Shown here piece by piece: positions 23,851 through 35,435 of a DNA stretch of 64,000 nucleotides (positions within the stretch are counted from its first letter, which is position 1; the number at the start of each line of letters is the position of its first letter). The stretch is from Acanthosoma haemorrhoidale (Eukaryota > Arthropoda > Insecta > Hemiptera > Acanthosomatidae): assembly GCA_930367205.1 (NCBI GenBank), contig OV884013.1, positions 117,390,869 to 117,454,868 on the forward strand. Reading direction: 5' to 3'. The notes beneath the pieces were generated by a model. That model had not been told where the DNA came from. It saw nothing but the letters and a program-made list of their open reading frames with translations, and ran no database searches. A program made the translations under genes and the position numbers.

Positions 23851-25017
23851 CTGCGTGACTGCATCGTACACAGCAGGGGAATCACTGATCACATTTAATG
23901 ATAATTATAATGCATTAATTTTAATTCTCGTCTGAATGAATCAGCTTACCACGACAAATAATATATGCCTTAAGTAGGGATGATTATGTTCGGTATTTTA
24001 TACGCGCATATTTGGATTCCTCGCATACAAGGGACCTGCCAGTTGTTAGTTCTTGGTATTGCGTCTATTATGAAGCGTTGATCCATTTCTGCTTAACAGT
24101 GCGTAGGGAAATAAAAGCACTGTCGGACATATAAGCATACACAAGATGGTTATTTGTGCTAATATACTATAAAACTATATTTCAATTACATTTAAAATTT
24201 CCCTTATATTCCTTCCTGTCTACTAAGTTTTATCCACCTCCTACCTGTGCTATTTATTTCCTAGAAAGGATGTTTCGGAAACGAGGAGGTGAGTATTAAA
24301 GGAGGATTAGAAACATGTCTTAATACGGCACTCTAATATCACAATAAAAAGAAAATCGAGATTAAACTTCGTATTGCTTTGATGCTCTAGCGAAACAAAA
24401 CAAAACAATACATAACTTTAACAACTATGTGGTCTTGAGACTGTCAGAGGACTCGGCTAAATTTAGCTTTTATATATTTAGTTGTTTATATAATATAACA
24501 ACAGTAAATAATATATTATATATTATGAACTGCTCGATTTGGCTATAAAACTATACTGATATAATTACGATTTGTGGGATCTTATTGGCCACCCCCACTC
24601 CAGCGCTGGCACCTACAGCGAAGGTGGCACGCCAGACCCTCTTGTTACCCTTTCACAGGGTAATTGCATCGATCAGACGATCTTCGCCTACGAAGACGCT
24701 AGAAAAGCGCTCACCAGACGTTACTTCAGGGTCCGAAAGGCCCTTGGGCTGGACCCCGGAATTTAGATATATCATAAATTATTTCTATCAATACGGATGC
24801 ATCACTCATCGCACACGAGATAAATGGTTTTGTACTACCCACTAACCAATGCCTAATATTTAAGTTCGAAAATCAAATATAATTACTTCAAGCAAATAAC
24901 TTGGCCTTACGCTAGCTGAGGGAAATGCTGCAAAAAAGGTTCCTTGAACCAGTTACCTCGAGGTAAAATAAATACACGCGTATCTGTTTTAGGTAACATG
25001 TTTTATATCAAGCTAAA
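23851..25017. other. AT-rich with a small GC patch and an exon-like spot
   Basis: A strong acceptor (CTATTTATTTCCTAG) ends at 24264 and a donor (GAG/GTGAGT) begins at 24289. They bracket a 24-nt exon-like segment, 24265-24288. A GC-rich patch at 24575-24770 has an unrecognised 64-codon plus frame. Confidence 0.25.
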
Positions 25018-25675
25018 CATTTTTTTATTTGTTATTTTATAAAAATTACATAATAAATAAACAAGTATAATGATACACATTATACGTGACTGGACTAAAC
25101 TGACTAATAAAGGTGATGGGACTCACCTTTTTGATCAACCTTAAAACTAACTTACATACTAATTCTTAATCTAATTTTTCCCCAACAGTCTGTAGCCATC
25201 GATGCAGGAGGGGTTGTGGGGTCATAGTGTTAAACACTGGGTTGTTTAGGTGCTACAGCGCGTCGAAAAATGTGACTCCGGCGGATGGACTCACCCACCG
25301 ACGGCACACCAAGCAACGGGTGCAGGTCAGCGTTCTTTAACCCCTCTAGAGAGGTATGTCGGACCACTTTTCGCATGATCCTATTCTGGAAATGTTGGAG
25401 ACATTTGGCTGTATTGTCAGTCAAGTGGGTAAATAGCGAGGCACCGTACATAAGAACTGGCCAGAGGACACATTTATATATCATCAGTTTGAGACGAAGC
25501 GACAGGTTGGGTGAAGTTAGCAAGTGCGATAGCCGGTAAGACCTCTGTCGTACTTTTTCTATTTTATTACTAAAATGAGTAGAGAAATGGAGATGCCTAT
25601 CCATTTTTACACCCAGACAGTGCATTGAGAAAGCCGAATTATTGAAGAAAGAATCAATAGTTATATTCTCAACCT
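25018..25675 (-). mobile_element. J2 non-LTR retrotransposon 3' end, best-preserved copy
   Basis: The minus-strand frame 25230-25625 (extending upstream to about 25672) encodes an uninterrupted reverse-transcriptase C-terminal region: 'HCLGVKMDRHLHFSTHFSNK', 'RSYRLSHLLTSPNLSLRLKL', 'VLWPVLMYGASLF', 'LQHFQNRIMRKVVRHTSLEG' and 'LHPLLGVPSVGESIRR'. This layout (thumb followed by a 'YGA' block and 'LQ.FQN') is typical of jockey-like RTs. The catalytic palm domain and endonuclease are absent (5' truncation). The 3' UTR runs to about 25018 and stops short of the end seen in the 17.8-kb copy. Confidence 0.85.
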
Positions 25676-26997
25676 AAACTTTGACGTATTACTCTATATA
25701 AGTTAAAAGTGTACAGTCAAGATAGGTGAGTAGGGCTAGGTGGACATAAGCAGATTCTTTGTTTCTCGATGTTAAGTCTGCACTTTATATATTCTTTGTA
25801 CACATTTCATTTTGCAGACACCATGTCCCAACCGTGTGGACCCTACTGCTCTGCTGTGGCGATAAAGTCGGTCAGTCAGACCCCACTGGGTGTCATCCCA
25901 AAAGTACTCCGCTTGGTGGTACATATGTACATATGTATTTACCTAACATTCGACCCATTTCATGCCATCGACCAAGCAATATGGTTTTAAGCCGGCTTGT
26001 ACAACCCCGCCCCCCCCCCCAATCAGGCTTGACATCAACATTTGATAAATTCTTAAAAAACTGCTTGAAAAGATAACAAAATTCGTTGCAGGGATTTAAA
26101 AAAAACTCCGGGTGTATCAGGAGTTTCCATCTGTGTCTAGGCTTGGAGGATAAAAAATACCCCAAGGAGAGACTTAGCGCGTTGAAAGACAGAGGCCCCG
26201 AAGATCGCACAAGATGAGCTTATGTTCGGTTGTTTGTCTCCTGTCGGTTCTTGCGCGGACTCCGATGTGTTAATCTGTGGACAGGAGGTGCGGGTGACAG
26301 ATACCTCGCGGCTCGGCGGGCAAGGGACATTTGTCAACCGGATACCCTCCATCTTCTACGGCAAGGTGTTCTATCTAACAGATTACACAACCAGCCTGGT
26401 GGTCTAGTAGAAATATTTTATTTATTCCATCATGCGGTTCTCTGATGTCCGCTCATCTGAAATAGTCCATAAATAGCTTCATGAGACCTTGGACGGTTCA
26501 CATATTTTTGTTCAATGTTATTTACTTAATAAAGAAAAAAAACTGAATAACGTTACAATTATACTAATATTACTTGAATAGATTTTAGTGGTCTAGTTCC
26601 TTCCACAGTCTTTGTAGTAAAGAGAAGAACTTAATCTGTAGTGGTCAACTCAGATTTGTATGGACGGTTTCACAAATCAAAGAAAGCAATAAATTTAATT
26701 TATTACGTTTTTACCTGAATATTGCGTGCGAGATAAAGAGAATGTTTTAAACGAAGATACTTTGGATAATTCTATAAATAGATTTACATCATTTGTGTTC
26801 ACCATTCTTTCCATTTTGAATGGCTAAAGAGATCATATTCTTATGTTTTACATTATTTTATTTTTGTGTTACATATGCGCATTGCTTATAGTTGTCAGAG
26901 CGCTTCTAAACTAAAACTAAAGTACAATTAATACGTAAAACTAAAATAGCCACTTATTTATAGGCATGAAAATAGATTAAAAAAAAAACTGCGACTA
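25676..26997. other. Mixed composition, no gene recognised
   Basis: About 25890-26410 is GC-richer, with a C12 run (about 26009-26020) and overlapping unrecognised frames on both strands (25893-26210 minus, 26222-26407 plus, 26137-26352 minus). The rest is AT-rich. Confidence 0.35.
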
Positions 26998-27937
26998 TTT
27001 AGGTCGAGTCATAAGTAACTTTCGTTTTTTTATCAGACATTTATTTTGCTCTCATTAAATAACAAAATTATATTAATTTTGAAGAGTGCGGGAAGCTTTT
27101 CATGGGGTTTCTTTTGCACTCTTTGCAACTTCTGAACGTATCTATCCGCAGTAATCGTTGAATTTGACTTCTACAACTCGTGTTGAATTATTCCATGACA
27201 ATCCCACCATACACACAATAAAATCTTTTTGCCATGGATGTTTGCTTTCGGATCTGGCAGGGGGTGGTTGATCCTTATCAAGCCACTGTTTTTTGCGGAC
27301 TATATTGTCACGGTAACCCATTTTTCATCGCCTGTTACAATCCTGTTTAAAAAAGGCTCAATTTTTACCCGTGAGAGCAGACTTGTGGCGATTGACATGC
27401 GATCTTCTTTATTCCGTTCACTGAGATTGTGAGGTAGCCACACTCCTACCTTGCTGACGTTCTCTAATTTCTCCAGGTGGCGGTTAACAGTTGATTGTGA
27501 TGTATTAAACCTTTCTGCTATACTTCTTGTTGATTGACGTGGATTTTGCTCCAATATTGCCTTTAAAAGGTTGTCGTCAAAGTCGGAAGGACGTCCCGCC
27601 CTCGGTTCGTGTTTTAAGGTCGTATCTCCAGAACGGAATTTTATAAACCAATTTCTAACTGCCCGACCAGTTATTAGTACTTCACCATATACACTCCATA
27701 TTTTTTCAGCTGTCGCCCTAGCACTATGGCATTGTTTAAATTTCCAAAGCATTACATGACGAATATGCACTTTTGTTTAACGTAACGTGTATCACACAAA
27801 ACAGTTGACAAAAGACTAACTGAAGCCTCGTCTATATAGTTAAAATAAAAACTTGTTGTCATGGTAACTCAGAGCGGGTAGATACGAACAATAGATTCTA
27901 CTTAGCTGCATCGGAAGTTACTTATGACTCGACCTGA
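26998..27937 (-). mobile_element. Mariner-like element, internally deleted, both terminal repeats present
   Basis: Terminal repeats AGGTCGAGTCATAAGTAACT (27001-27020) and its near-perfect reverse complement (27916-27935) bound the element, with TA at 26996-26997 and 27938-27939. The minus-strand frame 27300-27770 encodes a mariner N-terminus: 'MHIRHVMLWKFKQCHSARAT' (HTH_48-like), 'FRSGDTTLKHEPRAGRPSDF', the second HTH 'RSIAERFNTSQSTVNRHLE' and the first catalytic motif 'IVTGDEKWV'. The frame then stops, and the second and third catalytic Asp regions are missing. At about 940 bp it is shorter than the usual 1.3 kb of full mariners. Confidence 0.9.
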
Positions 27938-27939
27938 TA

Positions 27940-28411
27940 GTTTAGGTCACCAAATATGGCAGTCATATTGACCAAAGTGCTTGTGCTGTAAATTAAATAG
28001 AATACTCTGGGCAGGCGCTTTGTCGTTTCAATAAAACTTCACAATTAGATTGAAGTGGATCACTATTAGTGTATTGTCCTAAATACGGCCGTTTGTTCCA
28101 GAATAAGAAAAGTGCATGAGGCCTACTTATTCTATAATGAGCGATCAACTCCTTCATACTTATTTGTTCTGGTGAGAAGAAGCAGGTAAATTTAGATTAG
28201 TACCAGATTATCAATAGTACGTGTGATTTTAGAAATTACCTCTAGTAATATATGTAATCAGGTAATTTGAAACGGGTCATTTCACCTTCTAGCATGTACG
28301 AATGCGAACTACATCAAATCCTCGCCGGCTTCATACCTGCCAGGTCAAGTAGGCTGACCTAATCTGTTTTATATAACACTAATGACTTTGGGTAATTAAA
28401 CAACCTGTATA
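27940..28411. other. AT-rich stretch, nothing recognised
   Basis: No frame or repeat noted between the mariner element and the solo LTR. Confidence 0.4.
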
Positions 28412-28416
28412 ATTAC

Positions 28417-29239
28417 TGTCCGGTCGATTCCTGGACAATTGCTTCATAACGGGTGTTAGTACTGTACTATCTGACTCCATATCTGATAAGTATGTTGTGT
28501 CCGACAGTGCACTATGTTCAGGAGAAGAGGTATAGGGTAGGTAGTTTATGTGGCTTGGAATAGCCACGATTTCACACTCGGTAGGCGAAAACCGTCCTGA
28601 TCCCAAAGGCGAGTGTGAACCGGAGAGAGGCAGACTGGATCACTGGGGAAAACACTACTAGGTAAAGTTCGTAGGGCCCAAGGTGACCGTCTTCCGCAAG
28701 GAAAAAATGCCTTCCAAGGAAGTGCTAGTTTTAGCGAGACGAAGGCAGAGAATCCCACTAGGAAGGTGTGGGGTCTGACAAGTCCTGCCTAAAAGATAGC
28801 GAGGTTAGGAAAGAGAGATGCAGAAGTTTTCATAAATGAGAAGGCCAAATCTTGAGTCAGCGCAGTTGCAAGTACCAGTCCAGAGAGCCGTAGTTAGAAT
28901 GATTTATCGGCTAAAACTAGGGGGTATATACAACCCTAAGTAGCCAATAGGGTGAGGTTTTATTCTGACTAACCGCATCGCAGGCTTGGATGACGCTTGC
29001 CTGTTCTAGACCGGGACCCACCCAGCCTCTAGCCGCTACCTGACTCTCCCTTCAAGGGCCTCTGACTAGTTTTTTGCAGCTGCGTCTTTTATTGTTTATA
29101 ATATTTACAATGATGTGACTTATGGTTTGGTAATGTTATTTTCATTTGTTTGAATAATTTATAACATATTATAACCAATATACAATATATATACAAAGAG
29201 TATAGGGTGATTTATTTTATGTAGTTAGCGGTCGCTACA
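28417..29239 (+). mobile_element. Solo LTR with 5-bp target-site duplication (copy 1)
   Basis: The sequence begins TGTCCGG at 28417, ends GCTACA at 29239 (TG...CA ends) and is flanked by ATTAC at 28412-28416 and 29240-29244. A 5-bp duplication is typical of Ty3/gypsy, Bel-Pao and some other LTR retrotransposons. Three more copies of this LTR occur at 52.7, 56.3 and 60.9 kb. TATATA at 28925-28930 and an AT-rich 3' part suggest U3-R-U5 in the plus direction; orientation is tentative. Short open frames inside are not genes. The internal region has been lost, presumably by LTR-LTR recombination. Confidence 0.9.
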
Positions 29240-29244
29240 ATTAC

Positions 29245-29995
29245 AGTCAGTCAATCCTCATCTATTCTTCGGCGGTTTTATTTGCAGTGGTATCGCGAAG
29301 TCTGATCTGATTTATTGTTGTGTATGCAAGATATCGACCGTGGGAAGATATCGACCTGCTCTTCACCTCTCTCTCTCTTACCGTTGTCTGATAAGAAATT
29401 TCAAGCATCTGCGATAGATGCATGCTACTTGGTACTCTGTGACAATGCCAGATCTTAGCTCACTGTTCCTACGTGCCACTTCTGCTTATTTATAAGTGGC
29501 CTTTTATGCGAGTCACAAATTTTAAAATATGTTAATTGTTTATTTACTAGGTTAACAGCTCCAAGAGCTGGTCATCATTAACAAAGAGTTGGTCATGGCA
29601 TATAAAATGACGGCGCTAATCCCTTTCAAACCGGTACCGAAGATGACAATAACAATAGACGAAATCGGGCGAACCGAGGACTGACACCTCCGTTAGACTG
29701 ACGAATGACAAAACCGAAAGTGCAGAGTTGACAGCGAGTCTCCGGCGCAAACTAGGACCAGTTTACGACTTGGCGGTCATTATAAAGTGAAATTCACGCC
29801 TTGCCTTTTGATTTATCTCCTGTGAGGGGGGGGGGGCGATTCGGGTTTTAATTTAATTGTCCCCCCCCCCGCTCAACCAAGGGTTCGCCTAGCCTATAAA
29901 TCACGAAGAGTCAGTCGGCCCCGTAGTCGATTAGCTATTTAAATAAACCGGTCGTCGACAATGGGCACCATGGCGCTCGAGTGTCATGCGTCTTC
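29245..29995. promoter_or_regulatory. GC-rich island with G/C foldback
   Basis: From about 29560 the sequence is GC-rich and dense in motif-like words (AACAATAG Sox-like near 29650, CTTTTGATTTAT Tcf-like near 29805, TCATTATAAA near 29778). A run of 11 G (29826-29836) faces a run of 10 C (29861-29870) across a 24-bp loop. No coding frame is recognised. Candidate regulatory module, inferred only. Confidence 0.3.
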
Positions 29996-31354
29996 CGTGT
30001 CTTCCGTCCCAGGACCGGATGTGGGGAATTCGTCCGTTATAGAAGATGACATTATGTGTTCAGTTTGAAAAATGCGGTTCTTGTACTCATATAACAGTAA
30101 TTGCACGAGTGGAAGGTTACTGAAAGACAACAGCTGGGTTTTCATCAAATTTATTAATGAACAACGTTTCGTCATATTCTGTGTGTCTGCATCAGGTCCT
30201 AGCGTGAGATTTATATACAAAGGACTGAGATTAAAAGAAATATCTAATAGACATTTATATTAAAATATCACTCTTTCAAATATATTATCAAAAATATAAG
30301 AAAAAGTTATACACAATAAATCTAAAATCACAAAGATAAAAACAATTTAATAATAATCCATAGTTTGGTTTCAAATCAAACCACTAGAAAAAAACAAACA
30401 AACCTACAGTTGTACAGCTCAAAGGGTTAACTGATTATATAACCAAAGGATTTATTGAGAAGAAACATAGGGATGATCACGCCAGGACTTAAGGACTTAA
30501 TATTTAATTACGAACGGACTTTTCTTAAATTCTGAGCTGCAGTGAAGAGAGAAAGAAATGGTATTTTAGCTTTATTTTATTTATTTATATAATTTTTTTG
30601 ATCAACTCATTATTTAAACATTTTTTTCCGTTGCTCAACCCTTTCAAGTACTTTGAGTGCTTTAAGCATCCGAATAGATTTCACCGTGTCCTCCGTGGGA
30701 CATTGCAGGAAAATCCCAGAACTCTCCAACAAAAACATTTGCGTTAATTATTCTCCTGAATTCTGCTATATTTGCTTCTTTTCATACACTACCTTTAGCT
30801 AATTGCCATCTGCAAGCACCCCTAGTGTTATTTTCTTATCTATCAATAAGATGTCTGACATATTATTTAAAATTGTGTAGTCCATACTGATATTATCATT
30901 ATGATAGTGATTTAATTATAGCTGTTATTTGTTTTATTCAAAATTTCCTCATCATTACTAAATGCACATAACATTATCATTACATTATTAATATCGCATG
31001 TATGTTCAAACCAGCCAGATCCAGTTTCAGAAATTTTACAGGAGAGACAAAAAACTAATTTACATAAAGCTACTGTTGACAATGAAAGATTATCTTAAAA
31101 CAATCATGAACCTCGGTTCTTTCCTAAAGCACGAAAGAAACATATACCCAAATTCAGGTACCTGCCTCCCCTGCAAAATTTCTAAAAATAGATGGAGATC
31201 GTTTAGTTACCGTTAAACGCCTCAATTATAGTACATTCAGCTACTAAAAATACCTACTTTAGTGACGAACTCCAACGATCTACATAAAAAATAAATAAAA
31301 AATAATAGAAAATATGCTAAGTTATGAGACCTAGTTAGTTAGTTAGTAGACCTA
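29996..31354. other. AT-rich stretch, nothing recognised
   Basis: Short unrecognised frames only (72 codons at most). Confidence 0.4.
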
Positions 31355-31776
31355 AGTAAAGCTAAATTTTTAGGTAATATTGGTAAAGCTAAATTTTTAG
31401 GTAATATTGCTATAGCTAATTTTTTAGGTAATATTGGCAAAGCTAAATGTTTAGGTAATATTGGCAAAGCTAAATGTTTAGGTAATATTGATATAGCTAA
31501 CCTTTTAGATAATATTGGTAAAGCTAAATTTTTAGGTAATATTGATATAGCTAGATTTTTAGGTAATATTGGTAAAGGTAAATGTTTAGGTTATATTGTT
31601 ATAGCTAGATTTTAGGTAATATTGGTAAAGGTAAATGTTTAGGTAATATGGTTATAGCTAGATTTTAGGTAATATTGGTAAAGGTAAATGTTTAGGTAAT
31701 ATGGTTATAGCTAGATTTTAGGTAATATTGGTAAAGGTAAATGTTTAGGTAATATTGACATAGCTAAATGCAGCAA
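31355..31776. repeat. 27-bp tandem repeat, about 15 copies
   Basis: The unit is GGTAATATTGGTAAAGCTAA plus ATTTTTA, alternating with variants containing GATATAGCTA or GGTTATAGCTAG. In the second half (from about 31560) pairs of units form a roughly 53-bp higher-order repeat that is nearly identical three times. This points to more recent homogenisation at that end. Confidence 0.95.
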
Positions 31777-32220
31777 ACTCGGGGAGTTGGCGCGGCCTGG
31801 ATCCGCTGTGGGAACCAGTCGGGTAACGGTTAGTGGGAGTTATTAGTTTTGCGAGCGACTATTGTAACCGATGTGACACGGAACACCCTGGGACTGAGCA
31901 GAGTCAATTCCGAGGCAGGTTCACCGTGAGATGGGAGATTGGTTCCAGTCACGTGACAGGGCAGCGGCAATAATAAGCCGTGAGATGTGTTGCCTTGATC
32001 ATATCTGCCACCTCGTCCTCTCAGGGCTCGGTAAATCGGCCCAAATAGTCTTCCTGGGATATCCTCTGTCCTTTCTCTTCGGCTCCTCCATCCCTTCTGC
32101 GGGATGTCGTGGTCATCCCTGCGACCATATCGGCCGGCCAGAGTTCACGAAACGGCCCCTTACAGGCAGGATCATTTCACAACATGGTATAGCACCATCT
32201 CCTTTCCGCTCCTAAGTGGC
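31777..32220. promoter_or_regulatory. GC-rich island with E-box and Su(H)-like motifs
   Basis: The GC-rich island directly follows the tandem repeat. TGTGGGAA at 31807-31814 fits the Su(H) consensus YGTGRGAA. The perfect palindrome GTCACGTGAC at 31948-31957 is an optimal bHLH-zip E-box. A 94-codon plus frame (31931-32215) lacks a recognisable domain. Candidate regulatory module. Confidence 0.3.
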
Positions 32221-32961
32221 ATAATGTCGAGAATATTCGAATATTTTTATCACGTCATACTAATATATTAACTTGGCTTAAGGCCAAGCTTGCAGCTTTA
32301 TCCAAGTACGTCTTAAGTCTGCCTGACCGCTGATGTTCCACGATAGCGGTCATAAAAACAATTTTATAGTTATATTCCACATACTTCGAAATAAGCGGTA
32401 TACTCTGTAATTAGTAATCTCACGACAGTGAAGGCTTAATAACACCATAAACAACTCACAATAATGGGATGGTTTACAGTAAAGGATAGCTGACTGGTTG
32501 AGATAAGTACAGCCTACAGATCAGTGTTCTACTGACTTTAAATAAGTCTACTATGTTTTTACATGCCAACTCCTTGTGTATGGTTTAATAGTGTCCACGT
32601 TAACTCAAGTGGTACAGTCAATACATTTACATTTTCGATGTATACCAAGCCTACCATTTTTGGAATGAACCGCAAAAGAGTCATGCCCATTTTATTTTCA
32701 AACAGAAATCACACATTGAAGAAGGTAACAAAAAAACTATGGTTTCAAAGCTATTCATTACTATTTTTGAAAATTGTACAATTGTAATTGCTTCATGAAC
32801 ACTCTCCAAGCCATTTCTGTTTGGCTAACCCCTTAGCAATTGATACATATATCTTTATATATTATAATAGTGGGAAAGGCAAAATGACTGGCAAGCATGA
32901 CTCAAGGGAACTCCCGGGTTCCCCGGACCATGAAATTTATTGTATAAAGTTGTATAAAGTG
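32221..32961. other. AT-rich stretch, nothing recognised
   Basis: Two adjacent short plus-strand frames (32563-33003) lack recognisable domains. Confidence 0.4.
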
Positions 32962-33548
32962 TTGAATTATAATGTAAATACGCTAGGGTTATTTATGGAA
33001 TAACACATCGGGCAAATGGCCTCCACGACTTTGCTGGCACATACGCACTCTTTTGTCAAAATTTTCCATGACCATTTGGCATAAATGTGGTTGAATTTCG
33101 TTGATGCAGCGTTGAATTTCCTCTTTTAATGCATGGGTGGATGTGGGCTTGTTGACATACACCTATGATTTCAAATAACCCCATAAAAAGAAATCTGAAG
33201 GTGTTAAATCACACGATCTAAGGTGCCAATTCTGATCACCGAAACGAGAGAGTACACGACCTGGAAATGTCTCATGCAGTATTTGAATTGTTTCATGGCC
33301 TGTATGGAATGTGGCACCTCCTTGTAGAAACCACATATTGGCTACATCAATATCATCCAATTTCGGCACAAAGAACTGGGTTTACGACAACGAATTGATG
33401 TTCCTGGATTTTCAACAACACTCTCATGCACTGCTTCGATATTGATATTTGAACGGCTTGTTTTTGGACGACCAGTGTGTTTGGTGTCTCCCACCGATCC
33501 AGTCTCCCTAAATTTTTCAATTAATCTCTTCACAGTTGATGAAGTCAA
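32962..33548 (-). mobile_element. DD41D-type Tc1/mariner derivative, copy 2 (both ends missing)
   Basis: An internal fragment on the minus strand. 'RLIEKFRETGSVGDTKHTGR' and 'NIEAVHESVVENPGTS' are followed, at the family's shared deletion junction, by 'PKLDDIDVANMWFLQGGATF' and 'RSCDLTPSDFFLWGYLKS'. The second catalytic motif, normally QQDGATCHT, reads LQGGATFHT here, so the Asp is lost. Neither terminal repeat is present. Confidence 0.85.
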
Positions 33549-34671
33549 TTCTCATAAGATAATTATGCTAAATGAAGTGGTTATGTCTCGGCAGTATTTC
33601 TACCCATTTTATGCCATTACTTTCATTTTCAGTGTATATGTCTCCAACAATATAACGTCTTCTACAATCAACATTTCGCTTATGCAAGCATATACTATTA
33701 TACATAATAAGCATGTACGCATAAACTCTTTTATATATTTTGACTCCAGCTTCAATAACCCCGGACAAATATGCAATTCCAGCCAGAATTAGTCAAGTAC
33801 AGCACAGGAGTTGTGGCCCTAAAATCACACAGTGCGTGTTTGTCCTGTCACTGACAGCTGATATCTGAGCTTCTCTAACCAAGTGTGCGCCTTAAGTATA
33901 ATCACATTCAAATATGGCTTAGGCTATTATTGTATCACCATATAACGGAGTTCAAAGTCATCATTGGTAATTAAAAAGGGCAGATCAGTAAGTGCGTCAA
34001 GTGTTATGTAATTGATAGTTTTGAGCGTCTGTCAAGTGAACGGTAAAGCAATTTGAATGGTGGTGATTAAATGTTTCTATTTCGTAGTCTATGGGAGAAC
34101 TCCATATTAATCATTCGAACTTTTAAATAATGTGTTGCACCGTCATCTGGCGTGTGAATGTCTTTTATTCGATGCACTATTAGTGTGAGAGTTCTATGTG
34201 ATTTCAAAGATATAATTATGCTATTATTCTTTTCATTGTGAATAATATTATCTTGGTTGAAGTTTATTTGCGTGTTTAGAATATCTGTGTTCCTATAGTT
34301 ATTATTATTATCCCTTGTTATGCCCCTATCGTGACATAAACTTCTTTAATTTTAATTGACATTGTTAATTGATTAAAAGAAGGCAGGCCTTGCTAAAATA
34401 ATTTACTACACGATATATTGAACTTCTAACAACATAGTATTGTTTGATGCCCTGGAGCATAAGCCGTATGCTGTTTTAATTACTGTTTATAGTTGGTAAT
34501 AATACTCTATCTAATTATATTATTATATTAATAATATATTATACCATAATTATATTATATAGATTAACTAAGACAATGGTTGGAAAATTAATCTGTAAAT
34601 CTGGATTCACAGTTTAGCTAAAATTAATCCTCATTAAATAGGGAATATAAATGATAGGTAATTATCACAGG
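33549..34671. other. AT-rich stretch, nothing recognised
   Basis: Overlapping frames at 33568-33792 on both strands are unrecognised. The rest is AT-rich without shared repeats. Confidence 0.4.
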
Positions 34672-34825
34672 GGTAAAATTTAATATAATAGTTAAATATT
34701 CTAGTTTATCGCACACTCTGTCAGTTGACAATAATTACATATCGACCTACTGAACTTCAGAGCTTGAAGAAGCAATGTTGCATGCTGCATGTTGATTTTG
34801 TTTTGTTTATGTATTTTTTTCCAGT
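34672..34825 (+). repeat. Diverged direct repeat, left copy (partner 35808-35951)
   Basis: Shares AAATTTAATA...TAGTTAAATAT, TGAACTTCAGA, GCATGTTG and a terminal poly-T/CAGT with 35808-35951, about 1.1 kb downstream in the same orientation. Nature unknown; no coding content seen. Confidence 0.65.
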
Positions 34826-34976
34826 ATGTTTTCAGGTTCAACTGTTAATAGCGGGAGTTATAATCCGTTTTGTACCGGTGGAATAGTATGATTTATAATT
34901 GTGTAGTTTAGTACTCGGAGTTAAAAGTGCCCTTTTAGGATTGATATTTTTTTTTTTTTCCGCTGGATATCGTCAG

Positions 34977-35028
34977 TTCGAGTAACAACGTTGCTGCTCA
35001 TCCATCACAAGGACTACAGAAGCTTGGA
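34977..35028 (+). other. Candidate 52-nt exon A
   Basis: Preceded by a long poly-T tract and an AG (CGTCAG at 34971-34976) and followed by the donor GGA/GTAAGT. In frame 2 it is open and encodes 'SSNNVAAHPSQGLQKLG', ending on a codon boundary, so it joins in phase to candidate exon B. No homology recognised. Two short consecutive exon-like segments in compatible phase are suggestive but could arise by chance in 64 kb. Confidence 0.2.
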
Positions 35029-35409
35029 GTAAGTAAACTATTTATTTTTATTTTGGTGTATTTATAATTTAATAACTTACTCTACATATTTGGGTGTTTC
35101 TCCTTTATTAAAATGTGCAAAGATTTCGGTAATACTTTTAAATCTTAAGTCGATTGAAAAAAGAAATTAGGTAGGGAGTTCCTGGTGTTTAAACAATCGT
35201 TTTATAAACAATTCTATGAAGGCATAACATTAAATAGATATTAAGACAGCCACAGCAGGAGTCCCTCCATTGCTTTACTACTTTACATATGATTGTGCCA
35301 ATAATGATGTGTGATATAGTGATTAATAATAACTAATGTAAAATAGTAACTTCATTGGTATTGAAATTATTTTAAAATAAATATTAATTCATTTTTTTTT
35401 TAATGTCAG

Positions 35410-35435
35410 GTGACAATTATCACTCCAGGAGAGAG
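35410..35435 (+). other. Candidate 26-nt exon B
   Basis: Bounded by a poly-T tract and AATGTCAG acceptor and by the donor GAG/GTAAGA. In the phase set by exon A it encodes 'VTIITPGER' and leaves two bases for the next exon. No third exon was found that continues the frame without a stop. Confidence 0.2.

Noticed and set aside
24572..24845. Overlapping GC-patch frames as an exon
   Set aside because: Two phases are open over the same bases, and neither has recognisable motifs or good splice sites.
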